Assembly: GCA_007449985.2 (NCBI GenBank)
Contig: VIIQ02000643.1
Coordinates: 62,001 to 126,000 of the forward strand
Reading direction: 5' to 3'
DNA: 64,000 nucleotides
Source of the DNA: Desmodesmus armatus
Lineage: Eukaryota; Chlorophyta; Chlorophyceae; Sphaeropleales; Scenedesmaceae
The position numbers were made by a program, and so were the translations under genes. Below are positions 55,701 to 64,000 of this stretch, piece by piece; positions within the stretch are counted from its first letter, which is position 1, and each line of letters opens with the position of its first letter. The notes beneath the pieces are model-generated. The model did no database searches. It saw only the letters and a program-made list of their open reading frames with translations, and was not told the origin of the DNA.

Positions 55701-56943
55701 TTGTGTGGTGACGCACAGCACACCACAAGCATGGTTCACAGCTCTGGCACAGTTGGCAGCACAAACTGAAGGGCCGCAACTTGGAACGTACAGTGTTTCC
55801 CTAGTTTGCTTGAAAGAGCGGGACTGCTGCGTGCAAGATACAAGGCTGATGGAGCCACAGATGCACACAAGCGTGCATGCCAGATGCTCTGCAGCCATCC
55901 TCACCCGGCCGTCTGCGGCTCCTCCTGCTCGCCCCTGTCGTCGTGCGCATAGAAAGCGCCACTCCTAGGGACCTCAAACGGTTCCAGGGGCCGCCGCCGC
56001 TGCTGCTGCTGGTGGTGCTGCTGCTGCTGCTGCATGTCTGCCTTGGTGAGGATAACATCATCGCCCTCCACCACCTCCCCCTCCTCCAGGCCCTGTGGCA
56101 GCTGGTGGACATCTGCCATACCTCTGTCACCCTTGCCCTTGCCCCTGCCCCTACCGCGGCCCCTGCCAGCTGCTGCTGGGCCCTTGATCAGCTGGTGGCT
56201 CTCCGTGACATCGTCGCCCTCAGACTCTGATGACGTGACGTCTAAGGCGTCACTACCGGCCTCGCTGCTGCTGCTGCTGGGGCTGCCAGTGCCCACATCA
56301 CTGCCGATTTCATGGCCCTGCACAGGCTCCTTGGCAGCGTCTGTGCCGCTGCGCTTGCCGCCAAGGACACCGGCGAGCCCAGTGCCTGCTGCTGCACCCC
56401 GCTGGTCCTCTGAGATATCGGCTGGGGGTGAGGCCCCAGCATCAGAGGGCTGGGAAGACCCAGGAGGAAGGGGCAGCAGCACTTCATCCTCCTCAGACAC
56501 ACCCTCAGCATCAACAGCAGCAGAGCGTGAACTGCCTTTGGCTGCACTGCTGTTGGACTGCTGCTTTTGAGTCTGCTTCTCCAAGGATGCTGTTGGGTCT
56601 GTGCTAATATTGGGATCGGCTGCTTCTGACCCATTCTCATCCTCGTCCCCTGCAGACCAAGGACCCAGGCACAGAAAAGAGGCCCGGAGGTTGAGCCCAC
56701 CCATGCCACACAGCACCAGAAAGTGTGCATGTGCAACCGTTGCATACTGAAGCGTCTAACAGTGCGCCAAAGTGACTGGTGTAAGCGGACCAGACGGTAC
56801 CCACCTGTGATGAAGCCCTCATCAGATCCAGCGCTGTCCACGCCCTCTTCGGAGCCAGACTCACTGGCTGCATCCCTCCGCGTGCCAAGCCTGAATACGA
56901 AACCAGGTTCCTCATCCACTTCGCCCCGGTCTCGCGCTCGGAC
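52724..56943 (-). CDS. Barentsz/CASC3-like exon junction complex protein, 5' end unresolved
   Basis: Exons at 56,804-(about 56,943), 55,905-56,649, 55,412-55,589 and 52,724-54,916 join in frame with GTGGGT, GTGAGG and GTGAGT donors. Exon 2 ends with EPFEVPRSGAFYAHDDRG and exon 3 has GLDDTWGEP and GKWKHDMFEEMVRR; together these match the two eIF4AIII-binding parts of the Btz (SELOR) module. Before it lie acidic and RGRGRGRGKGKGD stretches. Exon 4 encodes ~730 residues of RGG, GYG, poly-Gln, poly-Ala and Gln/Pro sequence, a condensate-prone RNA-binding tail. The protein would clamp mRNA in the exon junction complex and act in localisation, decay or translation. No in-frame ATG exists in the first exon (a TGA lies at 56,944-56,946), so an upstream exon is expected. 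Confidence 0.75.
56650..56803 (-). other. Intron 1 (of those seen) of the Barentsz-like gene
   Basis: 154 bp, GTGGGT donor and GTCTGCAG acceptor, phase 1. Splicing rejoins EGFITG to DEDENGSEA without a stop. Confidence 0.7.
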
Positions 56944-57099
56944 TCAGCTGATGTTGGCTTGCGAGGGAAGTCTCAGAGCCAGCCATATTGTCACTTTTGC
57001 CAAGGCACATACCACAACAAGAGATTGGATCCCGTTGCGTGTTGCCCTCTAGCCATGATCATGGGGTTTAAGTCCTGGAGGCAGAGTGGGGTTTTAACT

Positions 57100-57372
57100 A
57101 GGGGCAGCGTTTCTTTGAACCCGGTACACCCTGTTTCTTTGTGGCACGGCCGGAGTTGCTCTCCACCGGGGGGCCCTGGTTTTACGGCAGGTGCTCCTTG
57201 CCCCCCCTCCCCCCCTCTTCAGCACCTTTTCCCTGCAGACTCTGCCAGGGCAGGCCAGACCTCAATTGCTACCCCCCTCTGAGCAGAGGTAGTAAGGGGG
57301 TAGGACACTACCCTCAGCTGGCCGGTCCCATGGTCCCCCGGCCGACCGTTCAACTTCTGGTTTCTGATACGC
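57100..57372. mobile_element. Family M element, forward fragment
   Basis: Begins GGCAGCGTTTCTTTGAACCC then GGTACACCCTGTTTCTTTG, followed by C tracts, as in the element at 20,107. From 57,285 to 57,372 it contains a segment present in inverted orientation at 60,565-60,640. No matching right end was found locally. Confidence 0.6.
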
Positions 57373-58146
57373 AGGAGTGGCCCGCCCATTACTTGAACAT
57401 GTTTCATATGCATCAAAGTGATTTCGCAGGCCTGACGCACTCTTCAGTACCCTCCCTGTTGTCCAGAATCAGGTCACTGTGCCTTAACAAGGCTGATGAG
57501 TCGTTTTTAGGGCCAAGGAGTTTTCGCCTGGGCTTCACCCTCTCACCCATTGCTTATTGGTACCGGTATTGACCTGGTCACGAGTTCCGACACGCTCGAC
57601 GGCACTTTGCTGGCTCCTGTTGGTTTGGCAGCAGCAGCAGTAGCAGGAGGTGCAGCTGTACCAGCCTGAATAGCGTATGATGGTGCGGCACACGGGACGG
57701 ACAGGTAGCATGAGCTCGAATACGTCTGCATGATCTTGTGTGACGCCAGCAGGCATACACAATTGAGCATCGCCGGGGGGAGGGCTTGTGGGGTGGGGTG
57801 GGGGTACCCCCACCGGTGGGGTAGGGGTGGGGTGGGGTGGGGGTAGGCTAGTGGGGTGGGGCGGGCTGTGCATTGATGCTCTTGCGTTGGTGAATTGACT
57901 GGATACATACATGCTTTAATCACCTGCTTCCTGTATGGGGCAGGGAGGCGTTGGCACCAAAGTGCAGCAGCAGCAGGTGGCGGGTTGGGTGGCTGACTAG
58001 ATGCTGTCTACAGGCACTCACGCTGTTCAAAAATAATAATATATAACCAGATAACCTCTAGGGACATTATCAGGACGTCGCGCGGTCATATTGAGGGAGA
58101 AATCAAGTGCTGATGAGTTGAACAGCAGCAGCTGGACAATAACGCT
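57373..58146. other. No gene; GGGGT minisatellite
   Basis: 57,776-57,870 is built of GTGGGGTGGGG words with a central CCCCACCGGTGGGG palindrome, a strong G-quadruplex candidate. The rest has only short frames. Confidence 0.5.
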
Positions 58147-58899
58147 GGCGACGACACTAACTAATTAATTTCGGCAAGCCTAGCCCCCGACCTGCCCCAC
58201 TTGCACGCGCTGTGCGGTGCTGCTCGGTGCACTGCTGTTAGGCCATCAGGAGTTTAAGAGCCACAGTGAGCTGCAGTTGCTCTTTTGGCACATGTACACT
58301 GAATCCTGCCTGACATGTCAGCACCAGATCGGCTGATCAAGAGCTTGATTGTTGATGTGCGGTCTGCAACACAAGTGTATGGCTGCAAGACAAACGCTGA
58401 AGCTGAGGGAGCACAGTGCTGGCTGCATTGCTCGATATGCAAGCTGCACTGTTGGCTCGCCCTGTCTAGTCACCAGCAGTCCAACCCACGCTGTCAGTCA
58501 GTTGCATCACAACACTCACAGGAATCATAGTAATGTTTCGTGTACTTTTGTAGCTCAGAACTGTGACCAGCGTGACACGAAGAACTCTAGCATCATCACC
58601 TTGGGTGATTCACTTTCAGTCAACTGTCAGTTGACTGTACCATATTGTCAGTGCGCTCGCTGCATATGTGCGCCGTTAAGAGTGAGCTTGTAAGACTTGT
58701 CACATGCGGTGCTTTGCATCAATGCATGCGCAAGGCCTTCAGCAAACACCGCAACGCCTTGTGCCATGTCTGCGCAGCAACGGCCGGATTGGCTGCAGAA
58801 GAGCGATTTTATGTTGCAGTAAAGCTGGTTTTGTGACCTCCATGCATGTCGCTGGATTGCCCAAAAGCAGCAGGACAGCGATGGAGTAGTAGTAGTAGT

Positions 58900-58954
<55 letters not shown>

Positions 58955-59357
58955 GCGGCGGCGGCGGCGGCGGCAGCGGCAGCGGCAGCGGTAGCACCCG
59001 TGATGTTGGTGCTACTTACAGTCTGCCAGCAGCAGCAGTAGGGACTGCCAAGGAACAGCAGCTGGTGCCAGTGTGCTTTTGAAAAAACTGCTGCACACTG
59101 CCTTTCTTCATATAGTATTTGCGATCATGCTGCATTGGCTGCAGTGCACCCTTGCCAAGGCGCGGGAGGTAGAGCCAGCTGCTGCTGCAGGCAGGCTGCT
59201 GGTGCAGATCAGGCAGCCGGTCACAGAGGTCGCCCACCATCACAGTGTGCCAGTCTTGCCTGCATGCCAGAATGATGTAGATTGTGTCTCTGCTAGCAAT
59301 TGCAGGAATTTTTCTTTCCGAGATAATTAAATAATCCTGTCTCTCAATAAGCACGCG
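58147..59357. repeat. ~1.2 kb tandem unit 1
   Basis: Starts GGCGACGACACTAACTAATT and ends at GTCTCTCAATAA with a following linker; the next unit repeats this order. Frames inside have no recognised domain. It contains the TAG/CAG/GGC microsatellite listed separately. Confidence 0.85.
58886..58992. repeat. (TAG)n(CAG)n(GGC)n compound microsatellite
   Basis: About 5 TAG, 17 CAG and 12 GGC triplets in a row. The matching place in unit 2 (60,123-60,140) has only a few TAG triplets, so the expansion arose after the units split. Confidence 0.95.
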
Positions 59358-60437
59358 GGCGACGACACTAATTGATTAATTTCGGCCAGCCTAGCCCCCG
59401 ACCTGCCCCACTTGCACGCGCTGTGCGGTGATGCTCGGTGCACTGCTGTGAGGCCATCATGAGTTTAAGAGACACAGTGAGCTGCAGTTGCTCTGTTCGC
59501 ACATGTACACTGACCCCTGCCTGACATGTCAGCACCAGATCGGCCTGCGCATGATGTTTGGGTTGTGTTGCATGGCATGTACAGTTGCCACACCAATCAT
59601 TGCAGCTGCTGCAGTCTGCGCTGGCATGCACAGTTTCCAGACCATGCACTGCAGTGACTGCGTGTAACAGTTGGGATGCAGGTGGACAGTTGGGGGGTCA
59701 CCCACGCTGTCAGCCACTTGCATCACAACACTAATATGAATGTAATGTTTCGTGTACTTTTGTAGCTCAGAACTGTGACCAGCGTGACGAAGAACTCTAG
59801 CATCATCACCTTGGGTGATTCACTTTCAGTCAACTGTCAGTTGACTGTACCATATTGTCAGTGCGCTCCCTGCATATGTGCGCCGTTGAGAGTGAGCTCG
59901 CAAGACTGTAACCTGCGGTGCTTTGCATCAATGCATGCGCAATGCTCATCAGCATTGTGCCTTCAGCAAACACCGCAGCGCCTTGTGCCATGTCTGACAG
60001 CCAACAGCCGCGCAGCAACGGCCGGATTGGCTGCAGAAGGGCGATTTCATGTTGCAGTAAAGCTGGTTTTGTGACCTCCATGCACGTCGCTGGATTGCCC
60101 GAAAGCAGCAGGACAGCGATGGAGCAGTAGTAGTAGTAGGAACTGCCAAGGCACAGCAGCTGGTGCCAGTGTGCTTTTGAAAAAACTGCTGCACACTGCC
60201 TTTCTTCATATAGTATTTGCGATCATGCTGCATTGGCTGCAGTGCACCCTTGCCTGCAGGAGCCAGCTGCTGCTGCAGGCAGGCTGCTGGTGCAGATCAG
60301 GCAGCCGGTCACAGAGGTTGCCCACCATCACAGTGTGCCAGTCTTGCCTGCATGCCAGAATGATGTAGATTGTGTCTCTGCTAGCAATTGCCCAAAAAAA
60401 AATTCCGAAATAATTAATTAATTGTGTCTCTCAATAA
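59358..60437. repeat. ~1.1 kb tandem unit 2
   Basis: Same orientation and block order as 58,147-59,357, with a ~100 bp unit-specific stretch (about 59,540-59,690) and without the triplet expansion. Both units end close to GTCTCTCAATAA. Confidence 0.85.
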
Positions 60438-60559
60438 CCACCCTTTAACAAAAGGGGGGGAACAGGCCTCAACAGCGATCTGTGACACATCATAAGGAGC
60501 TCAAAAAATTATGTACAGCCTATATGTATCCTTTAAAAGCAGTACCAGAGCGTGCGACG

Positions 60560-60730
60560 CGACGTTCAGAAACCAGATGTTGAACGGTCAGCCGGGGGAC
60601 CATGGGACCGGCCAGCTGAGGGTAGTGTCCTACCCCCCCTTACTACACCTTACTACACCTGCCCCTGAGCTGCCTCCAGATTGTTTCCGCTCTCTGCTCC
60701 CCCCCTCCAAATGAACAGGGTGTATACAAG
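60560..60730. mobile_element. Family M element, inverted fragment
   Basis: Carries the reverse complement of 57,285-57,372 (CAGAAACCAGATGTTGAACG on) and then a C-rich part ending AAATGAACAGGGTGTATAC, the right-type end of the family. With 57,100-57,372 it brackets the 58-60 kb tandem pair in inverted orientation. Confidence 0.6.
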
Positions 60731-61197
60731 GTGGGGACCCCCAAATCTGCGCATATTGTGGAATGTGCCGCAAGGCATATTCTACAATATGGGATATGTG
60801 GTGCAACTCAGAGTGTGCATTCATGATTGGGCATGTTGTGGCATGCACTGTGGGTCATTAGTAAAGGGGGCGTTGACTCCCCTAACTCCCTGTCCCAACC
60901 CTTGGGGCAGAGGGGTAAATGGTGGAAGTTAGTGAATGTAAAATGACATATAAAGTGTGATCAGTCTTGCAAGGCTATGAGTATACTACCAATTTTCGTT
61001 TTTTGGTGCAAGTTTCACAAGGTCACCCAAATGTTTGTGCAGACGGTATAACTCCCACGAACTTCCAAATATCTCAATCAAAATTAACCGATTTCGGTGG
61101 GGGTTGGGGATTAAATTTCAAGGGAAACCCGCCTATACCAGGGAAGTGGGGAGTTAGTGGCAGTTGGTGGCAAGGCATGCGCAGGGAGTTAGGGGCA

Positions 61198-61587
61198 GGG
61201 GTGTGCCGTTACAGTTACACACTTTACATTACACGTAATTACAGTGTAATTACAGTGTAATTTACAAGGCCCTGAACAGTGTGTAAGCAGTGTAAGGGCA
61301 GTTGCGCAGCAGTGTTGCAGTGCCTGACGCAGGTTTTGAGCATGTAGAGTGGTTATGAGCATGCTTAACATAATTTTGACCTATATGGATGCATCATGCA
61401 TGGCATGCAGTCCTACTGCAGGTGGTCTGGGCACCCGAGCCAGGGGTGATGAGTGGCCTGCCAGGTGCCGTCCTGTGCCAGCCTGTGGCATCAGTCTTAC
61501 AGTGTAATCTTACTGTAATCTTACAGAAAGTGCAATTACATGTAATTACATTACACCGACCCCGATTACACTGTAACGGCACACCCC
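61198..61587. mobile_element. 390 bp nested hAT-like MITE
   Basis: Ends are inverted copies of GGGGTGTGCCGTTACAG (17 bp). The left is preceded by CA (CAGGGGTG, hAT-like); the right reads CACCCCTAA. GTTAGGGG on the left and CTTAGGGG on the right form a 7/8 target-duplication-like pair. The interior is rich in TTACAGTGTAA words and has no coding capacity. Confidence 0.55.
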
Positions 61588-63015
61588 TAACTTAGGGGAG
61601 TTAGCTGGGGAGTTAGGGGAGTTAGCTGCACAGAACACAGGAGGTGCACCTGTGAGGGCCAGGGGTCCCCCAGGCTTCGCCGTGGGTTTTATGCACGGTT
61701 GTATGTGGCAACTGGTGGGCTTGGCAGCAAGCTGTTCACTGTCAGCCTGGGCTGTGAGTGAACACGTGGGTAAGGAGACGTAGAGGGCTCAATCCTGTAT
61801 GCGAAGACAGTAGCAGTGTCATCTGTATGGATGGAATAGAACGGCTAACGCCCAGGTGGCGTCAGTACTAGATCGAAACCTTCCACGTGGTTTGTAAGAC
61901 TGTTGGAGGCATGACTGCAGTGATGCTACTGTCCAGCTGCTACACACTTACTGTTGCTGGCATGCTGCTGCTGGGGTACCCCAGCCGGTGGTACTGCCTC
62001 CCCTCACCAGGCTGGAATCAACACGGAATGACAATTGTGAGCACTCGCAATCGCACAACAGCACCGCGACAATAGCGTTTTGTCGTCTGCTGCTGAAGTC
62101 AGTCATACGCACGTCAGTCCAAGGTACTTGGACAACTGTCGTCTGCGGAGCTCGTAACCGGTTCCCATTTCCTAAACCAAATGCCCTCTACAATGACCAA
62201 GACATAACCATTTACGCAAGTGAACGTTTGACAGGTGCCTCCGTGGACCTCTGTGACAGCAACAGCAGACGGGTGAACGAGTCTGACCTACGGGCAACTT
62301 CGTGACTGCTGCTGTAGTGCAAGCGCTAGCCCAAAACATCTTCTTACGGGTACATGCTTGCGCTTTGAAGGGTTGTCGCTTGCTGTTCTCGCGTTGGCCA
62401 TCGTGCAAGGAAATGGTGCATGTATATGGGTTTGATGGGTCTTCACACAGGCCTTCTGGCGGAACAGACGTGCTGCAGTCATCAACGACAAATATGCCTG
62501 CATGTTTTGACACTGTCCGATTTTGCATTGCCCTCAGCATGGACTGCCTGCACATATGCTCTCGCAGCACAAGCAGTTCGCACCTTTCTGCCGAACACCA
62601 TCACAATCCGCATCATTGATTCATTCGTTATCGCCCAGCCCGGGCGTGGTGCGGCACTTTTGGGAACGGAATGTAGACTCGTTTTTGGCTGTCATGTGTG
62701 GGGGTGTGAACTTTGCAACGTATAAAGCTCTCAACCTGAAGGTTTCGATCTAGTAGCTATGTCACTGACATGCTGTTGTTGATCTGGATCTTGCCACAAT
62801 AGCGTTAAAGATAAATGGTTGCAAACACCCCACAGCAGCACAAGAAGGTGCACGCACACTTCACATGTTGCATGCCATCAGCCCACCCTCCATTATTATT
62901 AAGATCACACAGCTGCACTGCAACTGCTGCGCCGACGGTGTTAGGAAAGCCTTACTTGACCTACAATCCAACGGATCCAGAGGCACGCCTGGCTGCATTG
63001 CCAATGTCACCGCCA
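61588..63015. other. Interior of the 2.9 kb element; weak ORFs only
   Basis: Includes a GGGGAGTTAG mini-array (61,590-61,630). A minus-strand frame at 62,172-62,570 contains FVVDDCSTSVPPEGLCED and CTISLHDGQRENSKRQ but no known domain. The 60 bp at 62,337-62,396 recur exactly at 63,941-64,000, outside the element. Confidence 0.4.
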
Positions 63016-63225
63016 TACCGTATACACCATATATGCAAAGTGGTCATAATTCAAGGCCCCGCGCAGCGGAGAAAAAACGCGCCGTAATTCCCCTTGAACG
63101 TAAGAGGTTTTTTTTTCGAAACAGCCGCAATTGCACTACTTTCCGGACTCAAAACGCTTCCAAGCGCCGTAATTCAAGACGGTTTTTTCATTTATGACCA
63201 CTTTGCATATACGGTGTATACGGTA
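63016..63225. mobile_element. 210 bp MITE with TA-flanked inverted repeats
   Basis: TACCGTATACACC, then TATATGCAAAGTGGTCATAA at the left, is repeated inverted at the right with about one mismatch over 33 bp. If the outermost TA is a target duplication, this is Tc1/mariner-like. The short interior contains GCGCCGTAATTC-type words and T runs. Confidence 0.7.
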
Positions 63226-63628
63226 TTGCAGGGCTTTGGGGCCAACCAACGCCGGCCTTGTTAGATGGGTATGACAACACACAAACATGCATTTGTGTCT
63301 GCAGTAGCGCCTACTCCCTCAACATATCCTATAGGCCCTGCTATGTGCTACGATCACCTATAGGAGCAACAACAGCGGGGGAGGGGGGGTCCAAATACTA
63401 CCAGCGATTGCCCCGCATGCCTTGCTGTGTGGGCAGTTGCCAGTGGTTCAGACGGTAGTGGGTGGAGCCTGCGTCCAAAAAAGGGCGGGAAATAACCCTT
63501 GCGACATGCCAATGCTAACTCCCTTGATTGGGTCCCTAACTCCCCCTAACTCCCTGATGAGGGTCTTGTGGGGGGAAGTTGGGAGTTGAAATTCAAGGCA
63601 AACCCGCCTCAACCAGGGAAGTTGGGAG

Positions 63629-63943
63629 TTAACAGAAGTTCAAATTTCCACTATGTTGCATGGCCCCTTCAGACCACGTATAACACAACTGTGCAATCAG
63701 AACCACTAACTTCCACCATTTACCCCTCCGCCCCAAGGGTTGGGACAGGGAGTTAGGGGAGTGAACGCCCCCTTCATAAGTACCCGTGGGGTTTAGGCCC
63801 TCTTCGGTGGCCTTGTATCGAGCATAGGCTGAGATCAGGCAACTTTCAGGTGCCCCACATTGTGATTGCCATCCGCTTCCAAACACGTAGAGTCGTGTTG
63901 TAACAGTCACAGTCAGCAAGCACAGCAACAGTAACAGTAACAT
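63629..63943 (-). CDS. Possible secreted-protein exon running into the 2.9 kb element
   Basis: ATG at 63,941-63,943 starts MLLLLLLCLLTVTVTTRLYV, a good signal peptide, followed by ordinary sequence (AYARYKATEEGLNPTG). After ~54 residues the frame enters the element's terminal repeat at 63,783 and the remaining residues are repeat translation. If real, the gene has been interrupted. The coding frame is also open upstream towards the window end, so a start beyond 64,000 is possible. Confidence 0.3.
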   Translation of the reverse strand: MLLLLLLCLLTVTVTTRLYVFGSGWQSQCGAPESCLISAYARYKATEEGLNPTGTYEGGVHSPNSLSQPLGRRGKWWKLVVLIAQLCYTWSEGAMQHSGNLNFC

Positions 63944-64000
63944 CTTCTTACGGGTACATGCTTGCGCTTTGAAGGGTTGTCGCTTGCTGTTCTCGCGTTG

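Larger units (their letters stand above)
60858..63783. mobile_element. 2.9 kb element with ~78 bp terminal inverted repeats
   Basis: The left end 60,858-60,935 (GGGGGCGTTGACTCCCCTAA, then CTCCCTGTCCCAACCC and GGTAAATGGTGGAAGTTAGT) matches the reverse complement of 63,705-63,783 with few mismatches. Direct copies of a ~60 bp block (GGGAAACCCGCCTATACCAG or similar) sit just inside at about 61,100 and 63,575. Two smaller inverted-repeat elements are nested within it. No transposase domain was recognised, so it seems non-autonomous. Confidence 0.65.

Noticed and set aside
56034..56570. Ser/Pro-rich plus-strand frame
   Set aside because: Antisense to Barentsz-like exon 2, which has the Btz motif and matching splice phases.

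Overview
The window looks like nuclear DNA of a green alga, most likely in the Chlamydomonadales (volvocine or Dunaliella-like). Spliceosomal introns with GTGCGT and GTGAGT donors, many CAG/CTG, AC and AT microsatellites, a Dualen/RandI-like LINE and a secretory-pathway gene set all fit that. There are no operons, no ribosome-binding sites and no CRISPR. The organism call is inference from gene content and gene structure; no rRNA or other phylogenetic marker is present.

Region 1 (1 to about 9.4 kb, minus strand) is a large, decayed non-LTR retrotransposon cut by the window start. Read 5' to 3' on the minus strand it carries ORF1, an overlapping ORF2 with a Josephin-like cysteine protease, an APE endonuclease, a reverse transcriptase, a C4HC3 PHD-type finger, a Cys-rich linker, a domain resembling PCIF1-type methyltransferases, and RNase H. 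Three frameshifts and three in-frame stops break it. Region 2 (9.4 to 13.8 kb) is a graveyard of repeats: a TTAGGGTG-rich dispersed repeat, a minisatellite, a second broken LINE reverse transcriptase split by a small inverted-repeat element, and a decayed Gln/Pro repeat ORF.

Region 3 (about 13.62 to 41.04 kb) is a near-identical direct duplication. Copy A is 13,621-25,797 and copy B is 28,118-41,040. Each copy has one GT32 glycosyltransferase gene, degenerate telomere-like repeats, two inverted-repeat elements rich in G or C homopolymers, an AT microsatellite and two ~1 kb tandem units. Copy A ends inside the last exon of a sulfotransferase gene whose full four-exon version lies at 39,926-42,692. 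The ~2.3 kb junction between copies (25,798-28,117) contains a 420 bp copy of the 5' end of the region 1 LINE and the last two exons of a GDP-mannose 4,6-dehydratase gene.

Region 4 (42.7 to 57 kb) holds a duplicated 826 bp repeat, a secreted or membrane-anchored protein kinase gene (46,650-48,330), a satellite with internal CTGTG and AC expansions (48.9-51.3 kb), and a Barentsz/CASC3-like exon-junction-complex gene with a long RGG/Gln-rich tail (52,724-56,943). Region 5 (57 to 64 kb) is repeats: a 1.1-1.2 kb tandem pair and a 2.9 kb element with ~78 bp terminal inverted repeats containing two smaller nested elements.

The host genes do not form one pathway, but GDP-mannose dehydratase, GT32 transferase, sulfotransferase and the signal-peptide kinase would all suit production or sensing of sulfated, fucosylated or mannosylated extracellular polysaccharide. 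That link is inference from neighbourhood only. The most unusual content is the domain set of the LINE, followed by the tandem duplication and its filler junction.
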